Below are positions 1-6,121 of a stretch of DNA of 13,732 bases, in pieces (the first letter of the stretch is position 1; every line of letters begins with the position of its first letter). The stretch spans positions 1 through 13,732 of the forward strand of contig JASLXN010000008.1 of NCBI GenBank assembly GCA_030740315.1. Reading direction: 5' to 3'. This stretch comes from Dehalococcoidia bacterium (GTDB lineage: Bacteria > Chloroflexota > Dehalococcoidia > JACVQG01 > JAHKAY01). The notes beneath the pieces are model-generated. The model made no database searches and was not told the DNA's origin. It saw nothing but the letters and a program-made list of their open reading frames with translations. The translations under genes were made by a program, and so were the position numbers.

Positions 1-9
1 GGTGGACGA

Positions 10-438
10 ATGGACATGGTGTTTATCTGCCGCGATGCACTGGCCAATTCCCTGCTCAGCAACATTTTGCTGGCCATGGAGGCACAGAAGGCAGGAAAGA
101 CAACCGCTGTGCTCTTCACCGAGGAAGCACTGAACGCCCTTGACGGTGGCGTGTTCCTGTGGCCCCAGGGGCTGCAGGGGCAGCGTACCAGGCTGATAAT
201 GGCTGGCAACGCCGTGGGTATGGACATACCTGTGATGCTCAAGGGCCAAGGGCGACAGGTGAACGCCCAGGGCATGGTGGAGAAGGCAAGGGAAGCCGGT
301 GTGGCCATGTACGCCTGCCCCACCTGGACCAAGCTTCTAAGCATGAGCGGCAACCTTCCCGCCGGCATTGCCGAGATGGACCTGGATACGGCCCTCAAGA
401 CCTTGGGTCAGGCCAAACAGGTCATCGGAAGCTTTTGA
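10..438 (+). CDS. DsrE/DsrF-like small sulfur-relay-type protein
   Basis: A 142-residue soluble protein that resembles the DsrE/DsrF/YchN fold. It opens with a hydrophobic beta strand (MVFICRDA) and a helix, continues with TTAVLFTEEAL, and has a late strand ending in a cysteine (AGVAMYACPTWTKLL, Cys103). Cys103 sits about where DsrE/TusD proteins carry their persulfide-accepting cysteine. A second cysteine, Cys7, lies in the first strand. Members of this family bind or transfer sulfur, or are putative redox proteins; no substrate can be read here. The start is ATG at base 10, with GGTGG just upstream. An ATG at 16 is possible, and the frame is open to the left edge, so a longer N-terminus cannot be excluded. 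The stop lies 15 bases before the crotonase gene, whose Shine-Dalgarno sequence begins right after the stop, so the two genes are probably cotranscribed. The family call is by sequence appearance only. Confidence 0.7.
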   Translation: MDMVFICRDALANSLLSNILLAMEAQKAGKTTAVLFTEEALNALDGGVFLWPQGLQGQRTRLIMAGNAVGMDIPVMLKGQGRQVNAQGMVEKAREAGVAMYACPTWTKLLSMSGNLPAGIAEMDLDTALKTLGQAKQVIGSF

Positions 439-453
439 GGAAAGGAGACAGTT

Positions 454-1335
454 ATGACTTGGACCAACTGGGAAAAGGTAGCCGGGGATGGCCTGGACTT
501 CACCGACATTATCTATGAGAAGAAATACCACACCGTGTATGAGGGCGGCCAGGCTCGGGTTCTGGTTAACCGCGCCGACAAGTACAACGCTTTTACCGGC
601 CACACCATGGACGAGATGTTTCGCGCCTTCTACGATGCCAGCCACGACCCCATGATTGGAGTGGTGGTGATTAGCGGGGTGGGCGATCACTTCGGCACCG
701 GCGGGGATGTGGAGTGGGAGCAGTGGGGCCTCCGCGAGCAGTTCTATTGGCGGTCCGCCCCCAACAGGGTTATCCGTACCTGCCGCAAGCCCGTTGTAGC
801 TGCCGTTAAAGGCTTCTGCATCGGCGGCAGCCACCACTTGGCCTACTGCTGCGATTTCACCATCGCCGCCGATACCGCTATTTTCGGCCAGAACGGGCCC
901 CGTATCTCTAGCCCCGCAGATGGTTTCATCATGCCCTACCTGGTCCGTGTGGTTGGCGCTAAGAAGGCACGGGAGATTTGGATGCTGTGCCGCCGCTACA
1001 CGGCCTCTGAGGCCCTCGCTATGGGGCTGTGCAACACCGTAGTGCCCCTTGACCGGCTAGAGGGCGAGGTGGACCAGTGGGCTGAGGAGATGCTGACACT
1101 TTCACCAAGCTGCCTGGAGGTGCTCAAGGCCTCCTATGACTGGGAGCTGGATACGATGCCTCAGTTGGGCAACATCGCCAACTGGCTCCATCCCGACTAT
1201 TTCGATACCCCGGAGGGCAAAGAGGGCGCTACTGCTTTTATGGAGAAGCGGGAGCCCCAGTTCTGGAAAATACGGAAGGCCGAGGCTGAAGCTCGCAAAA
1301 AGGCTATGGAGATGATGGAGAAAGGGGAGGTGTGA
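454..1335 (+). CDS. Crotonase-superfamily enzyme, MenB/BadI/BamA-like (enoyl-CoA hydratase/hydrolase)
   Basis: A 293-residue crotonase-fold protein acting on an acyl-CoA. Visible features are NRADKYNAF near residues 39-47, the two oxyanion-hole segments (GTGGD at 81-85 and GFCIGGSHH at 120-128), IFGQNGPR at 143-150, and KKAREIWMLCRRY at 170-182. The last two are typical of the MenB branch, which includes 1,4-dihydroxy-2-naphthoyl-CoA synthase, the ring-opening hydrolase BadI and the cyclic oxo-enoyl-CoA hydrolase BamA, rather than generic fatty-acid enoyl-CoA hydratases. The N-terminal GDGLDFTDIIYEKK also recalls BadI/BamA proteins. The glycine-rich stretch after GQxGP in MenB is here ISSPADGF, so the active site is not a plain MenB copy. 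The C-terminus (about 272-293) is a highly charged Lys/Glu/Ala helix. A strong AGGAAAGGAG site lies 6-8 bases before the ATG. No other ring-degradation or menaquinone gene is in the window, so ring hydrolase, MenB-like synthase or hydratase all remain possible. Confidence 0.85.
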   Translation: MTWTNWEKVAGDGLDFTDIIYEKKYHTVYEGGQARVLVNRADKYNAFTGHTMDEMFRAFYDASHDPMIGVVVISGVGDHFGTGGDVEWEQWGLREQFYWRSAPNRVIRTCRKPVVAAVKGFCIGGSHHLAYCCDFTIAADTAIFGQNGPRISSPADGFIMPYLVRVVGAKKAREIWMLCRRYTASEALAMGLCNTVVPLDRLEGEVDQWAEEMLTLSPSCLEVLKASYDWELDTMPQLGNIANWLHPDYFDTPEGKEGATAFMEKREPQFWKIRKAEAEARKKAMEMMEKGEV

Positions 1336-1365
1336 CCGCCACCCACTGCCTCCTCTCAAGCCTCA

Positions 1366-1395
1366 CCGCCGCCGGTATAAGTGCGCCGGCGGCGG
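1366..1395. terminator. GC-rich hairpin between convergent genes
   Basis: A perfect 10-bp stem (CCGCCGCCGG at 1366-1375, CCGGCGGCGG at 1386-1395) with a 10-base loop, 30 bases after the crotonase stop. Neither side has a U-tract, so it is not a canonical intrinsic terminator. Its place between two convergent operons suggests a bidirectional transcription barrier or 3'-end stabiliser. Confidence 0.5.
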
Positions 1396-1406
1396 GGGGC
1401 TGATAG

Positions 1407-1464
1407 CGTGAATACGGTTACGCCATTCCGTTTCACGAGGTAGGGCGAGAGGCTCTCTTAGCCT
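1407..1464. other. Second and third hairpins in the convergent gap
   Basis: The first stem pairs CGTGAA (1407-1412) plus ACGG (1414-1417) with CCGT (1428-1431) plus TTCACG (1432-1437). That is ten base pairs with a single bulged T at 1413 and a 10-base loop. A smaller stem follows: AGGCT at 1450-1454 with AGCCT at 1460-1464. Together with the hairpin at 1366-1395 they make a structured 3' region shared by both converging transcripts. No ORF with a ribosome binding site is seen in 1336-1500. Confidence 0.4.
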
Positions 1465-1500
1465 GCCACAGTCCGAGCCTGAAGTGCCAGAACCACACTA

Positions 1501-2433
1501 TTATGTCTCCTTTGTGAGCAGTCCGTATAGCTCCGGTCTTCTGTCCCGGAAAAGGGGGATGAGCCGACGCAGCCTGTTGTTCTCCTCTAGGTCAATGGTC
1601 TCGCTCAGCAGGGCAGGCTCAGTTGACGGGGCCTGGGCCACCACTGCGCCCGAAGGATGGATAATGCAACTCCGGCCATAGAATTGCGTGGTGACACCGC
1701 CGCAGGTCTCGTGGCCCCCCATGTTAGCGGTGACCACCCACAGTTCGTTTTGCAGGGCCATGGTCTGTAGCTCAGCCACAAACATTTCCTCCGATGCGGC
1801 TCCTCGCTCGGGGAACAGTGCCGGGCAGTCACTGGGGATGAACACTACTTCAGCTCCCTGGAGGGCCAGGCACCTCCAGGACTCCGGAATGCGCCTATCG
1901 TAGCAGATTAGCACACCGATGGTCGCCTTAGGGGTGTGGAAGACGGGAAATCCAGGACCGGCGCTGAAATAGTACGGCTCGTCCATTCTCAAGATGCTTT
2001 CCGGTTTGACCACCTCTATCCGGGGTAAATGTACCTTGGCGAAGCGATCCACCCGGCTTCCGTCGGGCAACACCCCCTGGATAATGTTGCCATCCGGGCC
2101 AATCACCACGGCGCTGTTGTAGTACATCCCCTCAAGAGGCCCTTTCTCGAAAAGGGGGAACACGATACAGCACCGGTGCTCCAGCGCTTTTTGGGCCACG
2201 GCCTGAGTGGACGGGCCCGGGATATGCTCGGCCCAGTCAAAGTGCCTGGAGTTCTGGGTAGCGCAAAAATACGGCGTAGTAGACAACTCATTCAGCAGTA
2301 TGTAATCGGGGTTCTCCCTGGCGGCTTCATCTATCAGCCTCAGGTTGTTATTTAGATTGGTCTGCTTGTCCTCCACCGCCGGGCCGCGCTGTATGACAGC
2401 AACCCTTATCAGCCTTTCTTTGTTTTCTGGCAA
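1501..2433 (-). CDS. Nitrilase-superfamily carbamoyl amidohydrolase (beta-ureidopropionase-like)
   Basis: A 310-residue cytoplasmic carbon-nitrogen hydrolase. The full Glu-Lys-Cys triad is visible: Glu49 in ILLNELSTTPYF, Lys133 in RFAKVHLP, and the nucleophile Cys177 in GVLICYDRRIPE. Length is normal for the family. The family cleaves C-N bonds of amides, nitriles and N-carbamoyl compounds. Its position after a cyclic amidohydrolase and a PreA-like protein points to an N-carbamoyl-beta-amino acid amidohydrolase, which would release CO2, ammonia and beta-alanine or a similar amino acid. The CYDRRxPE motif is shared with N-carbamoyl-D-amino-acid hydrolases and other amidases, so the substrate is inferred from context. 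The start is TTG: an in-frame TGA lies two codons upstream (2442-2440), so nothing earlier is possible, and a GGGGGGTGA ribosome binding site precedes it. Only 18 bases separate it from the upstream gene, so it is the last gene of the operon. Confidence 0.87.
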   Translation of the reverse strand: MPENKERLIRVAVIQRGPAVEDKQTNLNNNLRLIDEAARENPDYILLNELSTTPYFCATQNSRHFDWAEHIPGPSTQAVAQKALEHRCCIVFPLFEKGPLEGMYYNSAVVIGPDGNIIQGVLPDGSRVDRFAKVHLPRIEVVKPESILRMDEPYYFSAGPGFPVFHTPKATIGVLICYDRRIPESWRCLALQGAEVVFIPSDCPALFPERGAASEEMFVAELQTMALQNELWVVTANMGGHETCGGVTTQFYGRSCIIHPSGAVVAQAPSTEPALLSETIDLEENNRLRRLIPLFRDRRPELYGLLTKET

Positions 2434-2451
2434 GTGGGCTCACCCCCCTAT

Positions 2452-3921
2452 TCATTTTACCCTGGCAGGCATGTACCTCCCCGTCCCTGCTCTCCCCACA
2501 ATCTCCCCATCTTCCATAAGTATATTCCCCCGCACCATGCTCAGCACCGGCCAGCCCTTGAGCATCCATCCCTCATAGTTGGAATAGTCAGTAAGTGAAT
2601 GTATGTCAGTGTGGGTCACCCTGGCCTCCTTGTCCAGGTCTACTATCACCAGGTCGGCGTCAGCCCCCACCTCGATGACTCCCTTTTGGGGGGCGAGGCC
2701 ATAGATTTGAGCAGGGTTATAGCAGCACACCTCCACCAGCTTCCCCAAGGTGATTTTCCCTTTATTCACGCCCTCGCTCAGCATGATGGGCAGCCATGTC
2801 TGCACCCCCGCCATACCTACATGAGCCGTCCAGAACTCCTGCTTGTCCTCCCGGCAACACGGGGCATGGTCAGTAGCCACCACGCTTATGACCCCGTTTC
2901 TAATGCCCTCCCAGAGCTTATCGTTGTCTCGGTCAGCCCGTATAGGGGGGTTGACCTTGGACAAGAGCTTATCCGTGTTGCCAGTGTTAAGCACCAGGTA
3001 CTGAGGGCAGGTCTCCGCAAGCACATCCTTGCCCTCTCCCCGAGCACGAGCAATGATGTCCACACCTTCTTTGATTGTCATGTGTGCCACATAGAGAGGG
3101 CAGCCGAGAGCATCCGCTAGGTAAATACACCGGTGCATAGCTTCGGCTTCAATGAAGCCGGGCCGGGCCTCGTTCCAGGAATTGGGTTCCTCCTCCCTAG
3201 CCACGAACTGGCGCTTCATCTTCAGAAAGACCTCAATGTTTTCGCAGTGTACCCGGCAAAAGACACGATATCCCTGTTTCTTGAGGTCGGCGACTCTCTT
3301 GAAGGTCAAGTATACCAAGCCGTCGTCAATGCCCGGCATTCCCTCCAAGGACTCCTCTCCTCTGTAGGGTATGAGCAGCTTTACTGCTGGAAGGCCGAAG
3401 TCCACCAGCGCGGGCATTTCGTTTATCTGGTCATCGCTGAAAATGGCCGCGGTGAGTGCCAGGTCCACATAGCCATTCTGCTCATACAAAGCCACGAACT
3501 CCTGGCAAGCCTGGGTTAGACTGCCCGGGTCCATTATCAGATGGATTAGGGTGGTAACTCCACCCGCTGCCGACGCCCGGGTTTCGTGCTGGAGATTCAT
3601 AGTATGCTCAACACTGCTGGGATACAGTAGATGCATATGAGCATCAACCAGTCCGGGTATCACATAATTACCCCTGGCGTCGATAACTCTGTGTGACGGG
3701 GGTAAGTCCTCGTCCCGGGCCAGCGCAACTATCTTGCCATTGTTGATAGCCACACCCGTAGGCAGTGTCCCCTCTCGTCCCACGACTCTGCAGTTCGTTA
3801 TCGTGATGTCAACGGGTGTCATCCCGGCAGCCGCTATCCCCCTCCCCACCAACCGTTCGTCCCCAAAAACCCATGTGCCGGGTGAAAGCTCACTCCAGTT
3901 CTCCGGTTGTGCTGCCGACAT
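2452..3921 (-). CDS. Cyclic amidohydrolase (dihydropyrimidinase/hydantoinase/allantoinase type)
   Basis: A 489-residue amidohydrolase-superfamily enzyme expected to hydrolyse a cyclic amide such as dihydrouracil, hydantoin or allantoin to its ureido acid. The complete binuclear metal site is visible: His95 and His97 in VDAHMHLLYP, the presumed carbamylated Lys181 in AVKLLIPY, His225 in FCRVHCEN, His280 in LYVAHMT, and Asp351 in VATDHAPC. The C-terminal GADADLVIVDLD is the usual small beta-sandwich return. The order with the flanking genes favours dihydropyrimidinase; D-hydantoinase or allantoinase remain possible. The ATG at 3921 has a GGAGG about 13 bases upstream, which is long spacing. The N-terminal 33 residues precede the usual family start, and Met34 (3822) would give a 456-residue protein of ordinary length, so the exact start is uncertain. 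It is separated by 104 bases from the upstream PreA-like gene and 18 bases from the nitrilase gene. Confidence 0.9.
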   Translation of the reverse strand: MSAAQPENWSELSPGTWVFGDERLVGRGIAAAGMTPVDITITNCRVVGREGTLPTGVAINNGKIVALARDEDLPPSHRVIDARGNYVIPGLVDAHMHLLYPSSVEHTMNLQHETRASAAGGVTTLIHLIMDPGSLTQACQEFVALYEQNGYVDLALTAAIFSDDQINEMPALVDFGLPAVKLLIPYRGEESLEGMPGIDDGLVYLTFKRVADLKKQGYRVFCRVHCENIEVFLKMKRQFVAREEEPNSWNEARPGFIEAEAMHRCIYLADALGCPLYVAHMTIKEGVDIIARARGEGKDVLAETCPQYLVLNTGNTDKLLSKVNPPIRADRDNDKLWEGIRNGVISVVATDHAPCCREDKQEFWTAHVGMAGVQTWLPIMLSEGVNKGKITLGKLVEVCCYNPAQIYGLAPQKGVIEVGADADLVIVDLDKEARVTHTDIHSLTDYSNYEGWMLKGWPVLSMVRGNILMEDGEIVGRAGTGRYMPARVK

Positions 3922-3984
3922 GCTGTCTCGTAACCCTCCCGGTACGCACGGGCATTCGCTTAATTGCCGGTGGGGTACTGAATT

Positions 3985-4021
3985 CAGCCGGGGAGCGTTC
4001 TACGCACCATGAATCCGGCTG
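3985..4021 (-). other. Intra-operon inverted repeat
   Basis: CAGCCGG (3985-3991) and CCGGCTG (4015-4021) form a 7-bp inverted repeat with a 23-base loop, starting 4 bases after the stop of the PreA-like gene in the 104-base gap before the amidohydrolase. No U-tract follows. It could be an mRNA processing or partial attenuation site, or chance; I see no separate promoter in this gap. Confidence 0.25.
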
Positions 4022-4025
4022 CTGG

Positions 4026-5783
4026 TCACCCGCCTGTTGTCAGTGCGGCACCGCTTTCTGCACCCAACTGGTCCCTGATTTGCTGTGCCCACTGATGAAG
4101 CTGCGGCTCAGCCGCCGAGGCCAGCACCGTATCAACATCTGACAGGGCCGGCCCCCGCTGCCCCTGGGCCATGTAGGTCAAGGCACGGGCGTAGTAAGCC
4201 CCCCACTGGCCTGGGTTAAACCGAATAGCCTGTGTGAAGTCCACCACCGCTTCGCCGAGTCGGCCCAGGGCCTGGTGGGCCATCCCCCGGAAGTAGAAGC
4301 TATCGCTGTCCTGTTGATTGAGCGCCACGGCACGGGAATAGTCCCCCACAGCAGCCTCATGGTCCCCATTGTTGTGAAAGATGCTGCCCCGGTTGCGGTA
4401 GGCGATGGCCAAGTTGGGGTCCACAGCTATAGCGGCGGAGAAATGGCCTTCGGCCTCATCCAGACGGCCTGCCGTAAAGCTCTCATGTCCCCTGGCCACC
4501 AGGGTTTCTGCTGTCTGCGGCGCAGCCGCTGCCTGAGTGGGGATCGTACTGGCAGGCTGCCAAACTGTGGACACAGCATTGGAAGGACAGACCAGCATAC
4601 ATGAGTTGCACTGGACGCAGAGGCCCTGGTTAATCACAGCCACACCATCGGTTACCTGGATGGCCCCATTAGCGCTAGCCACGCAGGCCGGCATGCAGGT
4701 CCCACAGCCGGTGCATCTCAATTCATCGACTATCATGGTGCGCGGTTGCCTCTCGGATGCGGAGGTATAAGACTCGCCCACCGCATATCCCCTAGATGTG
4801 ATACCGATGAAGTCTTCTACTCTGGAGTAACCCTTTCGCTCCATGAACTCTTCCAGCCCCCGAACCATATCCCTCACTATTCGGTGGCCGTGCAGCAAGA
4901 CCGCAGTGCCGACCTGCACCACCCTGGCACCCAGCATCATGTATTCCACGGCGCTCTGCCAGTCTGTAATGCCCCCGATACCCATAACAGGCACATCCAC
5001 AGCCTGTACCATCTCAGAAACCGCCCTTAGCCCCATAGGTTTGATGGCAGGCCCGGATAGCCCGGTGACCATACCCCGCATTCTTCCTCCCACATCCATT
5101 TGCGCGGGGATGGGCATACCGGTCTCAATGTCAACACCGGCCACGCTCAATATAGTATTGGTGGTCGAGATGGCATCTGCACCGGCGGCCACCACCGCCC
5201 TAGCGATTCCCTGAAGCTCATGGGTCACATGGCAAGCACTCAGCTTGACCATGAGGGGAACCTCAGTCCTCTCGTTTACCGCCCTCACTATCTCAGTAAC
5301 CTTGTCCACATCCCGGGCAACATGCAGGCCTATCTTCGGAATGTAGGGGCAGGATACATTGATCTCCAGTAGATCCGCCCCCGCCCTTTCCGCAGCTACC
5401 GAAGCGTTGACCCATATATCCGTATCGAACCCGCCCAGGATGTTGGCCACCACGGGAAGACCCGACTCTTTGGCCTGCCGCACCGCCTTGTCCACCAACT
5501 CCGGCACAATCAACCCCGCTTCGGCTATTCCGGGAACGGAGCAGACATTCTGGTATCCCCAGAAGGCCGGCGGCTTGCCGATGTGCTGTGCCTCACGGGG
5601 AGGCATGCCCCGCATAAGAGCCCTGCCGAATCCGGCGTATGATACGCCCCAGAGGGACCCTCCACCCCACCCCATCCTTGCTGCTTTATCCCAGTTCTGG
5701 GGCCTGGCCGCCGGTGTGGAGGCCATGATGAAGGGGTTTGGGAAACGGATACCGCAGAATTCAACGCTCAAGTCTACTGCCAT
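4026..5783 (-). CDS. PreA-like dihydropyrimidine dehydrogenase homologue with 2x[4Fe-4S] ferredoxin and C-terminal TPR domain
   Basis: A 585-residue three-part protein. Residues 1 to about 315 form an FMN-binding TIM barrel of the dihydroorotate/dihydropyrimidine dehydrogenase family (DLSVEFCGIRFPNPF at the start; EINVSCPY with Asn142; VMVKLS-like strand with Lys180; GIGGITDW; the phosphate-binding ARVVQVGTAVL). Residues 357-367 and 389-399 hold two CxxCxxCxxxC motifs, a two-cluster ferredoxin as in PreA. Residues about 427-562 are four 34-residue TPR units (RGHESFTAGRLDEAEGHFSA, NRGSIFHNNGDHEAAVGDYS and so on), which I do not know in PreA; ordinary PreA ends soon after the ferredoxin (about 410 residues). 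By memory alignment, the conserved flavin-site Lys of PreA/DPD (GWGxxxxKT) is Trp45 here, and the general-acid Cys loop (GLACGQD in human DPD) reads GLHVARD. The substrate may therefore differ from uracil. No PreT-like NAD/FAD subunit is in the window. First gene of the operon. An upstream in-frame ATG at 5792 has the ribosome site abutting it, so 5783 is preferred. Confidence 0.85.
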   Translation of the reverse strand: MAVDLSVEFCGIRFPNPFIMASTPAARPQNWDKAARMGWGGGSLWGVSYAGFGRALMRGMPPREAQHIGKPPAFWGYQNVCSVPGIAEAGLIVPELVDKAVRQAKESGLPVVANILGGFDTDIWVNASVAAERAGADLLEINVSCPYIPKIGLHVARDVDKVTEIVRAVNERTEVPLMVKLSACHVTHELQGIARAVVAAGADAISTTNTILSVAGVDIETGMPIPAQMDVGGRMRGMVTGLSGPAIKPMGLRAVSEMVQAVDVPVMGIGGITDWQSAVEYMMLGARVVQVGTAVLLHGHRIVRDMVRGLEEFMERKGYSRVEDFIGITSRGYAVGESYTSASERQPRTMIVDELRCTGCGTCMPACVASANGAIQVTDGVAVINQGLCVQCNSCMLVCPSNAVSTVWQPASTIPTQAAAAPQTAETLVARGHESFTAGRLDEAEGHFSAAIAVDPNLAIAYRNRGSIFHNNGDHEAAVGDYSRAVALNQQDSDSFYFRGMAHQALGRLGEAVVDFTQAIRFNPGQWGAYYARALTYMAQGQRGPALSDVDTVLASAAEPQLHQWAQQIRDQLGAESGAALTTGG

Positions 5784-5792
5784 AGCTAACAT

Positions 5793-5800
5793 ACCTCACT
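5793..5800 (-). promoter_or_regulatory. Ribosome binding site deciding the PreA-like start
   Basis: AGTGAGGT ends directly against the ATG at 5792 but lies 9 bases before the ATG at 5783. Normal spacing selects 5783, which also gives the usual family N-terminus (MAVDLSVEF). Confidence 0.6.
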
Positions 5801-5870
5801 TGTGGTATTCATGGCTTCGTAAATGCCCTGCCTGGTGCCTTCCCTCTTGTGCCGAATTGTAACACCTTAA

Positions 5871-5899
5871 TCTATACGATTGCCACTGTGCTTTGTCAA
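5871..5899 (-). promoter_or_regulatory. Sigma70-type promoter of the PreA-like/amidohydrolase/nitrilase operon
   Basis: Reading the minus strand: TTGACA at 5899-5894 (consensus -35), a 17-base spacer, and TATAGA at 5876-5871 (five of six to consensus -10). Transcription would start near 5864, giving a leader of about 80 bases before the ATG at 5783. I see no clear operator or attenuator in the leader. Confidence 0.75.
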
Positions 5900-6000
5900 C
5901 GCAGAGCCCGCTCCTAAACGTTTGTACCATTTTTTTTGGTGACCGCCTCATCCTAAGAAGGGCGACCTAGGCACAGCCCAAATGGGCCGGAGACAGACGG

Positions 6001-6121
6001 ATGCCATCTATGAGAGAATGGTGGCATGGAGGGCTGGCCCGAAAAGCGCAGAGCCCCTCGGGCCGGAAGGCAATGCACCACTGGAAGGAGTGAAAGCGAT
6101 GCACCCTCCAAAGGAGGAGTT
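6001..6121 (+). promoter_or_regulatory. Structured leader of the thiolase gene with a hairpin over the ribosome binding site
   Basis: Four pairings can be drawn. (1) ATGCCA 6001-6006 with TGGCAT 6022-6027. (2) GGCCCGA 6036-6042 with TCGGGCC 6058-6064. (3) CCTCC 6105-6109 with the Shine-Dalgarno GGAGG 6113-6117 across an AAA loop. (4) TGGAGGG 6027-6033 with CCCTCCA 6104-6110, which encloses stem 2 and excludes stem 3. Stems 3 and 4 are therefore alternatives that would hide or expose the ribosome binding site. A 7-base direct repeat, ATGCACC, occurs at 6073-6079 and 6099-6105. It matches no riboswitch class that I recognise. I could not find a convincing promoter upstream on the plus strand. 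Confidence 0.35.

Noticed and set aside
337..837. Long minus-strand reading frame of 166 codons opposite the DsrE and crotonase genes.
   Set aside because: It is a shadow of GC-rich coding DNA on the other strand, with no ribosome site and no family resemblance. The same applies to the other opposite-strand frames over clpC, the amidohydrolase, the PreA-like gene and the CoA-transferase.
6026..6121. Possible 32-residue N-terminal extension of the thiolase.
   Set aside because: The extension is Arg/Gly-rich and unlike thiolases, while AAAGGAGG and the standard family N-terminus mark the ATG at 6122.
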